Shown: in pieces, positions 1 through 5,988 of the stretch
How positions within the stretch are numbered: the first letter of the stretch is position 1
Layout: every line of letters begins with the position of its first letter
Assembly: GCA_021838585.1 (NCBI GenBank)
Contig: JAKCDE010000035.1
Coordinates: 1-10,758 of the forward strand
Reading direction: 5' to 3'
From: Nitrospirota bacterium
GTDB lineage: Bacteria; Nitrospirota_A; Leptospirillia; Leptospirillales; Leptospirillaceae
DNA: 10,758 bases
Notes under the pieces: generated by a model
What the model saw: the letters and a program-made list of their open reading frames with translations, nothing else
Databases searched by the model: none
Told to the model about the DNA's origin: nothing
Program-made: the position numbers and the translations under genes

Positions 1-1656
1 CAGGCCAATGCGCGCAAAAGCCGGATCGGAAGGCAGACCCGGCATCGTTTGAGTCTCTCCGGCGATGGCCAGCACAAAGCCCGCTCCCGAGAGAACCCGG
101 ATCTCCCGGATGGGAAAGGCAAAGCCGGAGGGTGAATTTTTCAGGGCCGGATCATGGGAGAGCGAGGCCCAGGTCTTGGCTATGCAGACTGGGAAGGCGG
201 CCGCTTCGGTCTTGGCAATCCGGGCCAAATCGGCCTTGGCCCCCTCGGACCAGACAACCGATCCGGCCCCGTAAATCTTCGTGGCGATAGTCATAATTTT
301 CTCATCGACGGGCATCTCCAGAGGATAGAGGGGGCGCAAGGGCCTCGTCTCTCCGTTGAGATCCCCGGAGGCAGCCAGGACGGCGGCGGCCAGATCTTTC
401 GCCCCTGCCCCTCCCTCAAGAAAGTGAGTCGAGACAACCGCGTCAAAGGCACCGCAGGAGAGGGCGGCCTCCCGGATGGCCCGGACCTCCTCCTCACTGT
501 CCCCTTCCCCGCTGTTGATGGCGACCACGACAGGCACCTCAAACTGCCGAAGGATGCCCACATGGCGAACCATATTGGCGAGCCCCTCCTTGAGGGCCGG
601 CAGGTTGGGACGGGAAAGTTCGGGCGGAAGGGCCCGACCCTGCCGGACCTCTCCCACCCCCCCATGCATCCGAAGACCCCGGGCCGTGACCACGAGAACG
701 GCCACATCGGGACCTCGCCCCAGAACGCGACACTTGATGTCGAAGAACTTCTCTCCCCCCAGATCCGAGCCGAACCCGGCTTCGGTCACCACACAGTCGG
801 CGGTGGCCAGGGCCACGCGATCGCCCAGAACGGAGCTGTTGCCGTGGGCAATGTTGGCAAAGGGTGATCCATGGATGATGGCGGGAGTTCCCTCGCTCGT
901 CTGCATTAGATTCGGCCAGAGAGCCTCGCGCAGAAGTGCCGTCATGGCTCCATCGACCCGAAGGTCGGCGGCGGTCAGGAGTTTCCCCTGCCGGGTCCGG
1001 CCGAATGTGACCCGCGAGATCCTCTTTCCCAGATCCTCCCAGGAGAGCGAAAGGGCCAGAATGGCCATGATCTCACTGGCCACGGCGATCTCGAATCGCC
1101 CCTCCCGGGGAATCCCGAATCCGGGACCTCCCAGCCCCACCACGACGCGCCTCAGCGCCCGGTCATTGAGGTCGACCACCCGACTCCAGCTGACCGTCAG
1201 GGGGTCGATATCGAGGGGGTTCCCGTGGTGGAGGGAGTTGTCGATGGCCGCCGCAAGCAGATTGTGTGCCGCGGCAACGGCATGAATATCCCCGGTCAAA
1301 TGGAGGTTCAGAACGGTCGACGGCTCCACCGTTGAACGTCCTCCTCCGGCCCCTCCCCCCTTGATTCCGAAAACAGGACCCATGGAGGGTTGTCTCAGGG
1401 TCACCACCGACTTCTTTCCCAGCTGTGACAGCCCCATGGCCAGACCGATCGATGTCGTCGTCTTGCCCTCACCCGCGGGTGTGGGAGTCATCCCCGAGAC
1501 GAGAATATAGCGCGACGGGCGGCGGGGAGTTTTTTCGGCAAAGCGGGGATCGATCTTTCCCCGCCCGGGGCCATAGGGATGAAAGGACTCTCCGGGAATT
1601 CCGAGATCCATGGCAACCTTGGAGAGGTCGATACGCGACACAGCATGGTCTGACAA
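1..1656 (-). CDS. fhs: Formate--tetrahydrofolate ligase, C-terminus cut by window edge
   Basis: This enzyme joins formate to tetrahydrofolate with ATP, giving 10-formyl-tetrahydrofolate for purine, formyl-methionine and one-carbon metabolism in the cytoplasm. Exactly 552 codons are visible without a stop; the family is about 555-560 residues, so only a short tail is missing. Visible family signatures are the ATP-binding loop PTPAGEGKTTTSIGLAMG (about residues 55-72), RQPSMGPVFGIKGGGAGGG (about 84-102), and near the end TMPGLP. The start is taken as TTG at 1656: AAGGAG lies 9 bases upstream and the N-terminus then matches the expected short lead before LGIPGESFHPYG. The ATG 15 codons later has no comparable ribosome site. 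The gene follows tatC on the same strand after a 177-base structured gap, so it may have its own leader. Identification is secure; the TTG start is likely. Confidence 0.96.
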   Translation of the reverse strand, partial: MSDHAVSRIDLSKVAMDLGIPGESFHPYGPGRGKIDPRFAEKTPRRPSRYILVSGMTPTPAGEGKTTTSIGLAMGLSQLGKKSVVTLRQPSMGPVFGIKGGGAGGGRSTVEPSTVLNLHLTGDIHAVAAAHNLLAAAIDNSLHHGNPLDIDPLTVSWSRVVDLNDRALRRVVVGLGGPGFGIPREGRFEIAVASEIMAILALSLSWEDLGKRISRVTFGRTRQGKLLTAADLRVDGAMTALLREALWPNLMQTSEGTPAIIHGSPFANIAHGNSSVLGDRVALATADCVVTEAGFGSDLGGEKFFDIKCRVLGRGPDVAVLVVTARGLRMHGGVGEVRQGRALPPELSRPNLPALKEGLANMVRHVGILRQFEVPVVVAINSGEGDSEEEVRAIREAALSCGAFDAVVSTHFLEGGAGAKDLAAAVLAASGDLNGETRPLRPLYPLEMPVDEKIMTIATKIYGAGSVVWSEGAKADLARIAKTEAAAFPVCIAKTWASLSHDPALKNSPSGFAFPIREIRVLSGAGFVLAIAGETQTMPGLPSDPAFARIGL

Positions 1657-1671
1657 AGGAAACAGCTCCTT
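1656..1671 (-). promoter_or_regulatory. fhs ribosome binding site inside a small hairpin
   Basis: On the minus strand AAGGAG (complement of 1666-1671) is 9 bases before the TTG start of fhs, and it decides that start. AAGGA (1667-1671) is also complementary to TCCTT (1656-1660), with a 6-base loop, and the second arm includes the first base of the start codon. This could partly hide the ribosome site. The stem is only 5 pairs, so the effect may be slight. Confidence 0.5.
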
Positions 1672-1724
1672 ACTTTTCTTATGGAAAGATCGGGCCGGAC
1701 ACCCGTCGGAAGAATGCGGGGGGT

Positions 1725-1749
1725 CCCTGTCATCGGGGCCGATGACGGG
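1725..1749 (-). other. Inverted repeat in the tatC-fhs gap
   Basis: The arms GTCATCGG (1729-1736) and CCGATGAC (1739-1746) are perfectly complementary across 2 bases, and CCC/GGG extends them with one bulged base. In RNA the innermost pairs would open to form a loop. No T-run follows on either strand, so it is not a standard intrinsic terminator. It may be a protein-binding operator, part of an fhs leader, or a structured 3' end for the tat transcript. Confidence 0.5.
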
Positions 1750-1766
1750 CCGCCTCCCTCGAAGCC

Positions 1767-1810
1767 CTTCCCTGAATCCATTCTCCCGGCGAATGCAGGT
1801 ATCAGGAAAG
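1767..1810 (-). repeat. 44-base hairpin, possible decayed copy of an interspersed palindromic repeat
   Basis: Plus-strand arms CTTCCCTGA (1767-1775) and TCAGGAAAG (1802-1810) pair at 8 of 9 positions. Inside are CC/GG (1778-1779 with 1798-1799) and ATTC/GAAT (1780-1783 with 1791-1794), with a loop at 1784-1790. The minus strand reads in one frame as FLIPAFAG, the peptide typically produced by the small interspersed repeats of the form ATTCCCGCnnnnGCGGGAAT found in many bacteria. This copy is diverged, so the repeat assignment is an inference; the hairpin is visible directly. It lies 24 bases past the tatC stop and could protect or end the tat transcript. Confidence 0.45.
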
Positions 1811-1833
1811 AATATCCGATAGACACGGAGGGT

Positions 1834-2628
1834 TCAAGCGCCTTCGGGCCCCTCATTATCGGCCCGGGTCTCGTGAAACGATGTATTGGCCTCGTCCCGG
1901 AGCTTCTGCTCCTCATGGCGGCGGCGCCGCCTCTCCCCCCAGACAGCCATCAGGATTCCCCCCTCGTAAAGAAGGACCAGGGGAAGAAACATGATCATCA
2001 TGTTGAGAAAGTCCTGGGTCGGAGAAAGGATCGACGCCAGAACCGCATTTCCCACAATCGCCCCCCGGCGATGGGCCCGGAAAAACGCGGGGGAGGTGAG
2101 GCCCCTCTCGCTCAGGAAGCCCATGACCACAGGAAGCTCGAAGATCAGGCCAAAGACAAAAAGGAATCGGGTTTCGAAGGAAACGGTACGGTCGACCGAC
2201 ATGAATGGCTTGAGCCCCTCGCCGAGCCCGAAGTGGACCAGGAAGGAGAGCGCCGTGGGAAGGGCCACGTAAAAAGCAAAGGCCACACCGGCAAGAAAAA
2301 AGAGGGTTCCCCCACCCACCCAGAGCAGAATAGTGCGTCGCTCCGACCTGTAAAGCCCTGGAGAGATGAAAGACCAAAGCTCGAAGAGAAATCCCGGAAA
2401 GGCAAGGACAAGTCCTCCGGCAAAAGCGGTCTTGAGGGTCACCCAAAACGCCTCGGTCGGGGTCGTAAAGACAAGGGGAGTTCCGGCAATTTTTCCCAGA
2501 AAGGAGACCGCCTTCTCGGAAAAGGGGAAGCTGACCAAAAATCCCAACCCCAGCCAGACAAGCATGCGCAGGATCCGTCGCCGAAGTTCGACGAGATGTC
2601 CCATGAACGGGAGGGGGTTTTCAACCAA
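1834..2628 (-). CDS. tatC: Twin-arginine translocase subunit TatC
   Basis: TatC is the polytopic inner-membrane core of the Tat translocase; it recognises twin-arginine signal peptides and exports folded proteins. The 264 residues are normal for the family and show about six hydrophobic segments. Key signatures are HLVELRRR (11-18) just before the first membrane segment, ELWSFISPGLYRSERR (83-98) in the loop that binds the signal peptide, with E97 at the conserved Glu of ERR, FELP (163-166) with the conserved membrane Glu, and SPTQDFLNM (202-210) before the last pair of segments. The C-terminus is highly charged and cytoplasmic. The start is TTG at 2628, 15 bases after the stop of the TatA/B-family gene; only a weak GAAGAG lies upstream, suggesting translational coupling. 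An ATG at codon 9 would remove residues just before the conserved HLVELR segment and has no ribosome site. Confidence 0.97.
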   Translation of the reverse strand: MVENPLPFMGHLVELRRRILRMLVWLGLGFLVSFPFSEKAVSFLGKIAGTPLVFTTPTEAFWVTLKTAFAGGLVLAFPGFLFELWSFISPGLYRSERRTILLWVGGGTLFFLAGVAFAFYVALPTALSFLVHFGLGEGLKPFMSVDRTVSFETRFLFVFGLIFELPVVMGFLSERGLTSPAFFRAHRRGAIVGNAVLASILSPTQDFLNMMIMFLPLVLLYEGGILMAVWGERRRRRHEEQKLRDEANTSFHETRADNEGPEGA

Positions 2629-2643
2629 GGAATTGTCTCTTCG

Positions 2644-2931
2644 CTAGCTTTCTGAGGCAGGGAGCGGCGGCTCTCCCCCCTTTTGATGGCTCTGGGGAAG
2701 GGGATCCCACCCCGTCGGAGGTGAAGGTGTTCCGCCAACGGAAAGGGCGGCATCGGTCATCAGCGTCTCCCGAACTCCCCTCAATTCCTCGAGAACAGGA
2801 AGAAACATCCGTCTCAGGGCGACCGCAGCCCGAGCGACACGCTTTGCCACAACAGGCCAGTCGGCCGGCTTGACAAGAAGAAGGAAAAGCAGGGCGATAA
2901 ACAGAAGATCCGGCAGGCCGATGCCAAACAT
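2644..2931 (-). CDS. Sec-independent translocase TatA/TatB-family subunit (TatB-like)
   Basis: This 95-residue protein begins MFGIGLPDLLFI, the standard short periplasmic end and membrane helix of the TatA/TatB family. It continues with a hinge and an amphipathic basic helix (about residues 24-52, VVAKRVARAAVALRR). It lies directly before tatC, 2 bases after the DUF465 gene. Residue 8 is Asp; TatB usually has an acidic residue there and TatA a polar Gln, so I favour a TatB-like role. The usual FG or GP hinge after the helix is replaced by VKPADWP, which is atypical. The C-terminal 30 residues are Pro/Gly/Ser rich, probably disordered, and shorter than in a typical TatB. No second TatA-type gene is in the window. 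The ATG has no clear ribosome site, consistent with coupling to the gene before it. Family membership is secure; A versus B is not. Confidence 0.85.
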   Translation of the reverse strand: MFGIGLPDLLFIALLFLLLVKPADWPVVAKRVARAAVALRRMFLPVLEELRGVRETLMTDAALSVGGTPSPPTGWDPLPQSHQKGGEPPLPASES

Positions 2932-2933
2932 CT

Positions 2934-3146
2934 CTAGTCGGAACCGGAAGAATGTTCAAGGCGGGATTCCCCCTGGACGATCTTCTCCTTCAGATCCCGC
3001 TTCTCCCACTTGAGTCGGGTCATCTCCCGATTTTCCTCCTCGGTCAGGATCCCCCGTCGCGACAGTTCGGCCAGTCGTGTGTCAAGAGCATCGTGGCGAC
3101 TCTTCATGGCTTCGATCTCATGGCGCTTCTTGGCGATTTCATCCAT
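2934..3146 (-). CDS. Small DUF465 (YdcH-like) coiled-coil protein
   Basis: This 70-residue protein has no membrane segment. It matches the DUF465/YdcH pattern: a first helix with RHDALDTRLAEL (17-28), a short turn, then a second helix with TRLKWEKRDLKEKI (43-56), as in the family's LKKEKLxLKDEI signature. Such proteins are predicted helical hairpins or coiled coils and their function is not established. The ATG at 3146 is preceded by AAGGAG about 8 bases upstream, a strong start. It begins 16 bases after rimI and ends 2 bases before the TatA/B-family gene, so it is almost certainly co-transcribed with the Tat genes. Whether it works with Tat is unknown. Confidence 0.8.
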   Translation of the reverse strand: MDEIAKKRHEIEAMKSRHDALDTRLAELSRRGILTEEENREMTRLKWEKRDLKEKIVQGESRLEHSSGSD

Positions 3147-3162
3147 CAGAGAGACTCCTTCC

Positions 3163-3690
3163 TCATTGAGATATGGGTCTATCGCTCACCGGATCCCGGA
3201 CAAGTTTTCGAACCATAACAACGCCGTCTTCCTTGGGGTTCTGATAGTACCCCTTCCGAACCCCCTCAACCGTAAACCCGAGGGAATAATAAAGGAATCT
3301 GGCGGCCCGATTGGATTCCCGAACCTCGAGATAGGAGGCCGCCACTCCCTGCCGGTCGAGGTCGGACAAATAGGAGGACAAAAGTTGCCGACCCAACCCC
3401 CGCCTCCGGTCTTCCTGTCTGACATACAAAAGATGGATCTCGGCTTCGGAGTCGAGAACCCACCCCCCGACGATGCCGACAAGGGCCGTCTTGACAGGAT
3501 CGACAATTCCGGAAAACCGGCCCAGCCGACCCGAGGCGAATTCCGCCACAAGGGCCGGACCCGCTCCAAAAGACTGTCTGTCGTCGGAAGGCATCTCCCG
3601 GAGAAATTTTTCGACGACGGACGGCCAAACGCCTGTTGTCAGGTCGACAATACGGGGGGGGGACAGGGACGATGAGAGGTCCTCTCGCAT
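3163..3690 (-). CDS. rimI: GNAT N-acetyltransferase, RimI-type (ribosomal protein bS18 alanine acetyltransferase)
   Basis: The GNAT fold uses acetyl-CoA to acetylate protein N-termini; RimI acts on ribosomal protein bS18. The protein is 175 residues. The acetyl-CoA loop RRRGLGR (95-101) matches R/QxxGxG/A. LEVRESNRAARFLYYSLGF (121-139) and GVRKGYYQNPKEDGVVM (143-159) are classic RimI signatures that include the catalytic-region Glu122 and Tyr149. The reading frame is open upstream to 3900, but that extension would overlap tsaB and has no GNAT similarity. The ATG at 3690 has GGAG 7 bases upstream and gives a normal length. The position straight after tsaB is a frequent bacterial arrangement. 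It is separated from tsaB by 133 structured bases, so it may start its own transcript that continues into the DUF465 and tat genes. Confidence 0.92.
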   Translation of the reverse strand: MREDLSSSLSPPRIVDLTTGVWPSVVEKFLREMPSDDRQSFGAGPALVAEFASGRLGRFSGIVDPVKTALVGIVGGWVLDSEAEIHLLYVRQEDRRRGLGRQLLSSYLSDLDRQGVAASYLEVRESNRAARFLYYSLGFTVEGVRKGYYQNPKEDGVVMVRKLVRDPVSDRPISQ

Positions 3691-3742
3691 GGCAAGACTC
3701 CGGGACGTTGATGAGTGGTCGGCACTGTTCCGGACAGGGGTT

Positions 3743-3772
3743 ATCTTATCCGTTAAGGGACGATTCCTGCAA
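3743..3772 (-). promoter_or_regulatory. Candidate sigma-70 promoter for rimI and downstream genes
   Basis: On the minus strand TTGCAG (complement of 3767-3772) is followed after 18 bases by TAAGAT (complement of 3743-3748). They match consensus at 3 and 4 of 6 positions. Transcription would start near 3736, about 45 bases before the rimI ATG. The box lies just past the hairpin of the tsaB-rimI gap. The match is modest and the call tentative. Confidence 0.3.
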
Positions 3773-3775
3773 GGT

Positions 3776-3823
3776 CCTCTCCTTGACAGGAGACACAAGG
3801 AGAGGGAAAGAGTCTCTCTCTTT
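3776..3823 (-). other. Two tandem hairpins just after tsaB
   Basis: CCTCTCCTTG (3776-3785) and CAAGGAGAGG (3796-3805) form a perfect 10-pair stem with a 10-base loop. Next to it AAAGAG (3807-3812) and CTCTTT (3818-3823) form a 6-pair stem touching the tsaB stop codon. On the tsaB transcript the small one comes first. No T-tract follows the large stem, so it is more likely an RNA stabiliser, processing site or Rho-linked 3' end than a standard terminator. Confidence 0.55.
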
Positions 3824-4522
3824 TCATGAGCATACGGAGTCTCTCCCGTAGAGGAGGTCGGGGGAAAGATCCCGGTCTTCCCCGGACAGCCTGGCCGCAA
3901 AAGCCATGGATCCCATCACACTGGCCGACGGGTAGATCAGCAAGGGCGGCGCAATCCGGGTGTCCCCGGGGGGGAACGGTGTCCCTAGATGAATGATGCC
4001 AGGGCCCACAAGGCCGACTGACCCGGGAGGAAGATGCTCCAGCACCCTTCGGGGGGAGGTGGCGCGGCCCGAAAAGATCTCGCCTGAGGCTGACGAAGGA
4101 ATCCGGACAGGATCCACGGCCCCGGAAAGCCGGTAGAGGGCGGCGTTGACCTCCCCCCTCTTGGCGTCCAGAAGAACCACAAGATGGTCGAGGCCGGCCG
4201 GCAGGAGTGACGCGCCCTGACGGGCCAGAACGTCAAACGGGGAGACGGTCAGATGGGGAATGTTCAGGGCAAAGGCCATTCCCCGGACAAAAAGATGGCC
4301 CACCCGGATGGAGGTGTAGGTTCCGGGCCCCCGGGAGGAGGAGAGAAAGGCCAAGGCATCCCGGGAGATGCCGGCCGAGACAAGGACCGTTTCAAGGGCC
4401 GGAACGAGGATCTCGGAGGCTCCTCCCGGACGAAAGACGCTGAAGCGGGAAAGAAGGGTGGACTCCCTCAAGAGGGCCAGATCGACCCACTCCGTGGAGG
4501 TCTCGACCGACAGATGAATCAT
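3824..4522 (-). CDS. tsaB: tRNA threonylcarbamoyladenosine biosynthesis protein TsaB
   Basis: TsaB is the non-catalytic partner that pairs with TsaD (and TsaE) to transfer threonylcarbamoyl onto A37 of ANN-decoding tRNAs. The 232 residues are normal for the family. Visible signatures are the ASKHA-fold start IHLSVETSTEWVDLAL (2-17; the usual Asp is Glu7), RGPGTYTSIRVG (64-75; commonly GPGSFTGLRIG) and LLDAKRGEVNAALY (117-130). The frame is open upstream, but the ATG at 4522 overlaps the radA stop as ATGA and gives the exact family N-terminus, so I use it. The overlap indicates translational coupling to radA; only GGGG is visible as a ribosome site. tsaD and tsaE are not in the window. Confidence 0.94.
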   Translation of the reverse strand: MIHLSVETSTEWVDLALLRESTLLSRFSVFRPGGASEILVPALETVLVSAGISRDALAFLSSSRGPGTYTSIRVGHLFVRGMAFALNIPHLTVSPFDVLARQGASLLPAGLDHLVVLLDAKRGEVNAALYRLSGAVDPVRIPSSASGEIFSGRATSPRRVLEHLPPGSVGLVGPGIIHLGTPFPPGDTRIAPPLLIYPSASVMGSMAFAARLSGEDRDLSPDLLYGRDSVCS

Positions 4523-5955
4523 CGGGGGGACCCCGAGGAGGACGAGGGCTTCTTTTCGGAAGACGGGGGCTTTTCGAGAAAGGCGAGGGCTTGCCGGAGG
4601 TCGTTCACCGGATGGTACACAATCCCCCGTGGCAAGGGACGGGACTTTCCCGAGGGAAGGACCGGGCCCACCATATGGGAAAATCCCAGTCGGGCCGCTT
4701 CGGCCATCCGCTCCATGATTCCCGGGATCCGCCGGACCTCTCCGGCCAGACCCACCTCCCCGACAACGACCCATCCGGCAGGCAGGACCAGCTCCCGGAC
4801 GCTCGAGACAACCCCCAAGGCGATTCCCAGATCCAGCGCCGTCTCCTCGATCTCCACCCCGCCCACGACATTCAGATAAAGATCCAATCCCGAAAGGTCA
4901 AGACCAATCCTTCGAACAAGAACGGCCGTGAGAAGGGCCAGGCGGTTGGAGCTCACTCCCTGAGTCACCCGTCGCGGCATGGGAAGCGATGTCGGCGCCG
5001 CCAGTGCCTGCAGCTCCACCAAAATGGGCCGGGATCCCTCCATTCCGCAGACGACCGTTGAGCCGGGACGTCCGGGATCCCGACCCTCAAGAAAGAAGGC
5101 GGAGGGGTTGGTCACCTCGACGAGCCCTCCCTCCTCCATCTCGAAGAGCCCGACCTCCTGGGTCGGCCCGAAACGGTTCTTGGCCGTCCTCAGGATACGG
5201 AGAGGCTGGCCCCGTTCCCCTTCGAGATAGAGAACCGTATCCACCAAGTGTTCCAGAACACGCGGGCCGGCAATGGTTCCATCCTTGGTCACATGGCCAA
5301 TGACGAGAGTGGTCACCCGGGAGCGCTTGGCAAACTCGAGAAGGGTCGCGGCCGTCTCCCGAAGCTGAATGACGGAGCCCGCCGACTGGGTCCATTCGGG
5401 AAGGAAGACGGTCTGGATCGAATCGACAATGAGGATATCGGGCGAGAGGCGGGCCGCTTCGGCCAGCACAAGGGAGAGGTCGGTCTCCGGAAGAAGGAAG
5501 AGGCCGGACGTCTTTTTCTTTCCCGCCTCGAGGCGGTCGAAGCGCATGCGGATCTGCTCCGGAGACTCTTCTCCGCACACAACAAGGACCGTCTTCTCCC
5601 GGGCAAGGTTGGCGACGGTCTGGAGGACGAGCGTGGACTTTCCAATGCCGGGATCTCCCCCCAGAAGGATAAAGGAGCCCGGAACAATCCCGCCCCCCAG
5701 CACCCGGTCAAACTCTGACAGACCGGTAGAGCTGCGGGGGAGGTCGCCGACCACCACCCCCGAGATGGGAAGGGCCCGGCTTTCGGATGTCCCCCCCGCG
5801 GCCTCGCGAACGTAGCGCTCCACCCTCCCCCCCGGACTTTCCTCCGGGACAAGGCCTTCCGGTGCCTCATGGCAGGCCGGGCAAAACCCCATCCATTTAG
5901 GGGAACGGTACCCGCAGGCCGGACACCGATACGATTCCTGATCCTTCTTTGCCAC
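4519..5955 (-). CDS. radA: DNA repair protein RadA (Sms)
   Basis: RadA is a RecA-like, DnaB-like helicase that processes branched recombination intermediates. The 478 residues carry all domains in order: a zinc finger with Cys11, Cys14, Cys25 and Cys28; the RecA-type ATPase with Walker A GGDPGIGKST (99-108) and Walker B ILIVDS (174-179); the RadA-specific KNRFG motif (259-263); and a Lon-protease-like domain from about residue 300, with VVVGEVGLAGEVRRIPG (396-412). The last 17 residues are a Ser/Lys/Pro-rich tail. The start is GTG at 5955, with GAGGGAG just upstream; it places the zinc finger at the normal distance from the N-terminus. It shares ATGA with tsaB at the 3' end and diverges from panC across 33 bases. 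Confidence 0.97.
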   Translation of the reverse strand: MAKKDQESYRCPACGYRSPKWMGFCPACHEAPEGLVPEESPGGRVERYVREAAGGTSESRALPISGVVVGDLPRSSTGLSEFDRVLGGGIVPGSFILLGGDPGIGKSTLVLQTVANLAREKTVLVVCGEESPEQIRMRFDRLEAGKKKTSGLFLLPETDLSLVLAEAARLSPDILIVDSIQTVFLPEWTQSAGSVIQLRETAATLLEFAKRSRVTTLVIGHVTKDGTIAGPRVLEHLVDTVLYLEGERGQPLRILRTAKNRFGPTQEVGLFEMEEGGLVEVTNPSAFFLEGRDPGRPGSTVVCGMEGSRPILVELQALAAPTSLPMPRRVTQGVSSNRLALLTAVLVRRIGLDLSGLDLYLNVVGGVEIEETALDLGIALGVVSSVRELVLPAGWVVVGEVGLAGEVRRIPGIMERMAEAARLGFSHMVGPVLPSGKSRPLPRGIVYHPVNDLRQALAFLEKPPSSEKKPSSSSGSPR

Positions 5956-5975
5956 CCGGTCTCCCTCGGTTGTGT

Positions 5976-5981
5976 TACACT
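5976..5981 (+). promoter_or_regulatory. Possible -10 box of a near-leaderless panC promoter
   Basis: TACACT matches TATAAT at 4 of 6 positions and ends 7 bases before the panC ATG, so transcription would begin at or beside the start codon. A TTGCCA (5949-5954) lies upstream but at 21 bases, too far for a usual spacing. panC has no visible ribosome site, which is compatible with a leaderless message. Weak evidence. Confidence 0.2.
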
Positions 5982-5988
5982 CTGAGCC

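Noticed and set aside
154..1285. Overlapping plus-strand open frames opposite fhs (237 and 269 codons)
   Set aside because: They are antisense to a highly conserved fhs frame in GC-rich DNA, with low-complexity Arg/Pro/Ser composition and no recognisable domain.
1657..1833. Tetrahydrofolate riboswitch upstream of fhs
   Set aside because: The gap has hairpins, but I cannot match the conserved core of a known THF riboswitch class, and the two simple stem-loops do not form its junction architecture.
1681..2655. Long plus-strand open frame (324 codons), rich in Lys, Gly, Asp and His, opposite tatC
   Set aside because: It is the antisense shadow of the membrane protein tatC: hydrophobic codons read backwards give charged residues. 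It has no domain or ribosome site, and tatC is unmistakable.
3691..3900. 70-residue N-terminal extension of the rimI frame
   Set aside because: It overlaps the 3' end of tsaB, lacks GNAT similarity, and the ATG at 3690 has its own ribosome site.
4523..4774. 84-residue upstream extension of the tsaB frame
   Set aside because: It lies wholly inside radA in another frame; the ATGA overlap gives the exact TsaB family start.
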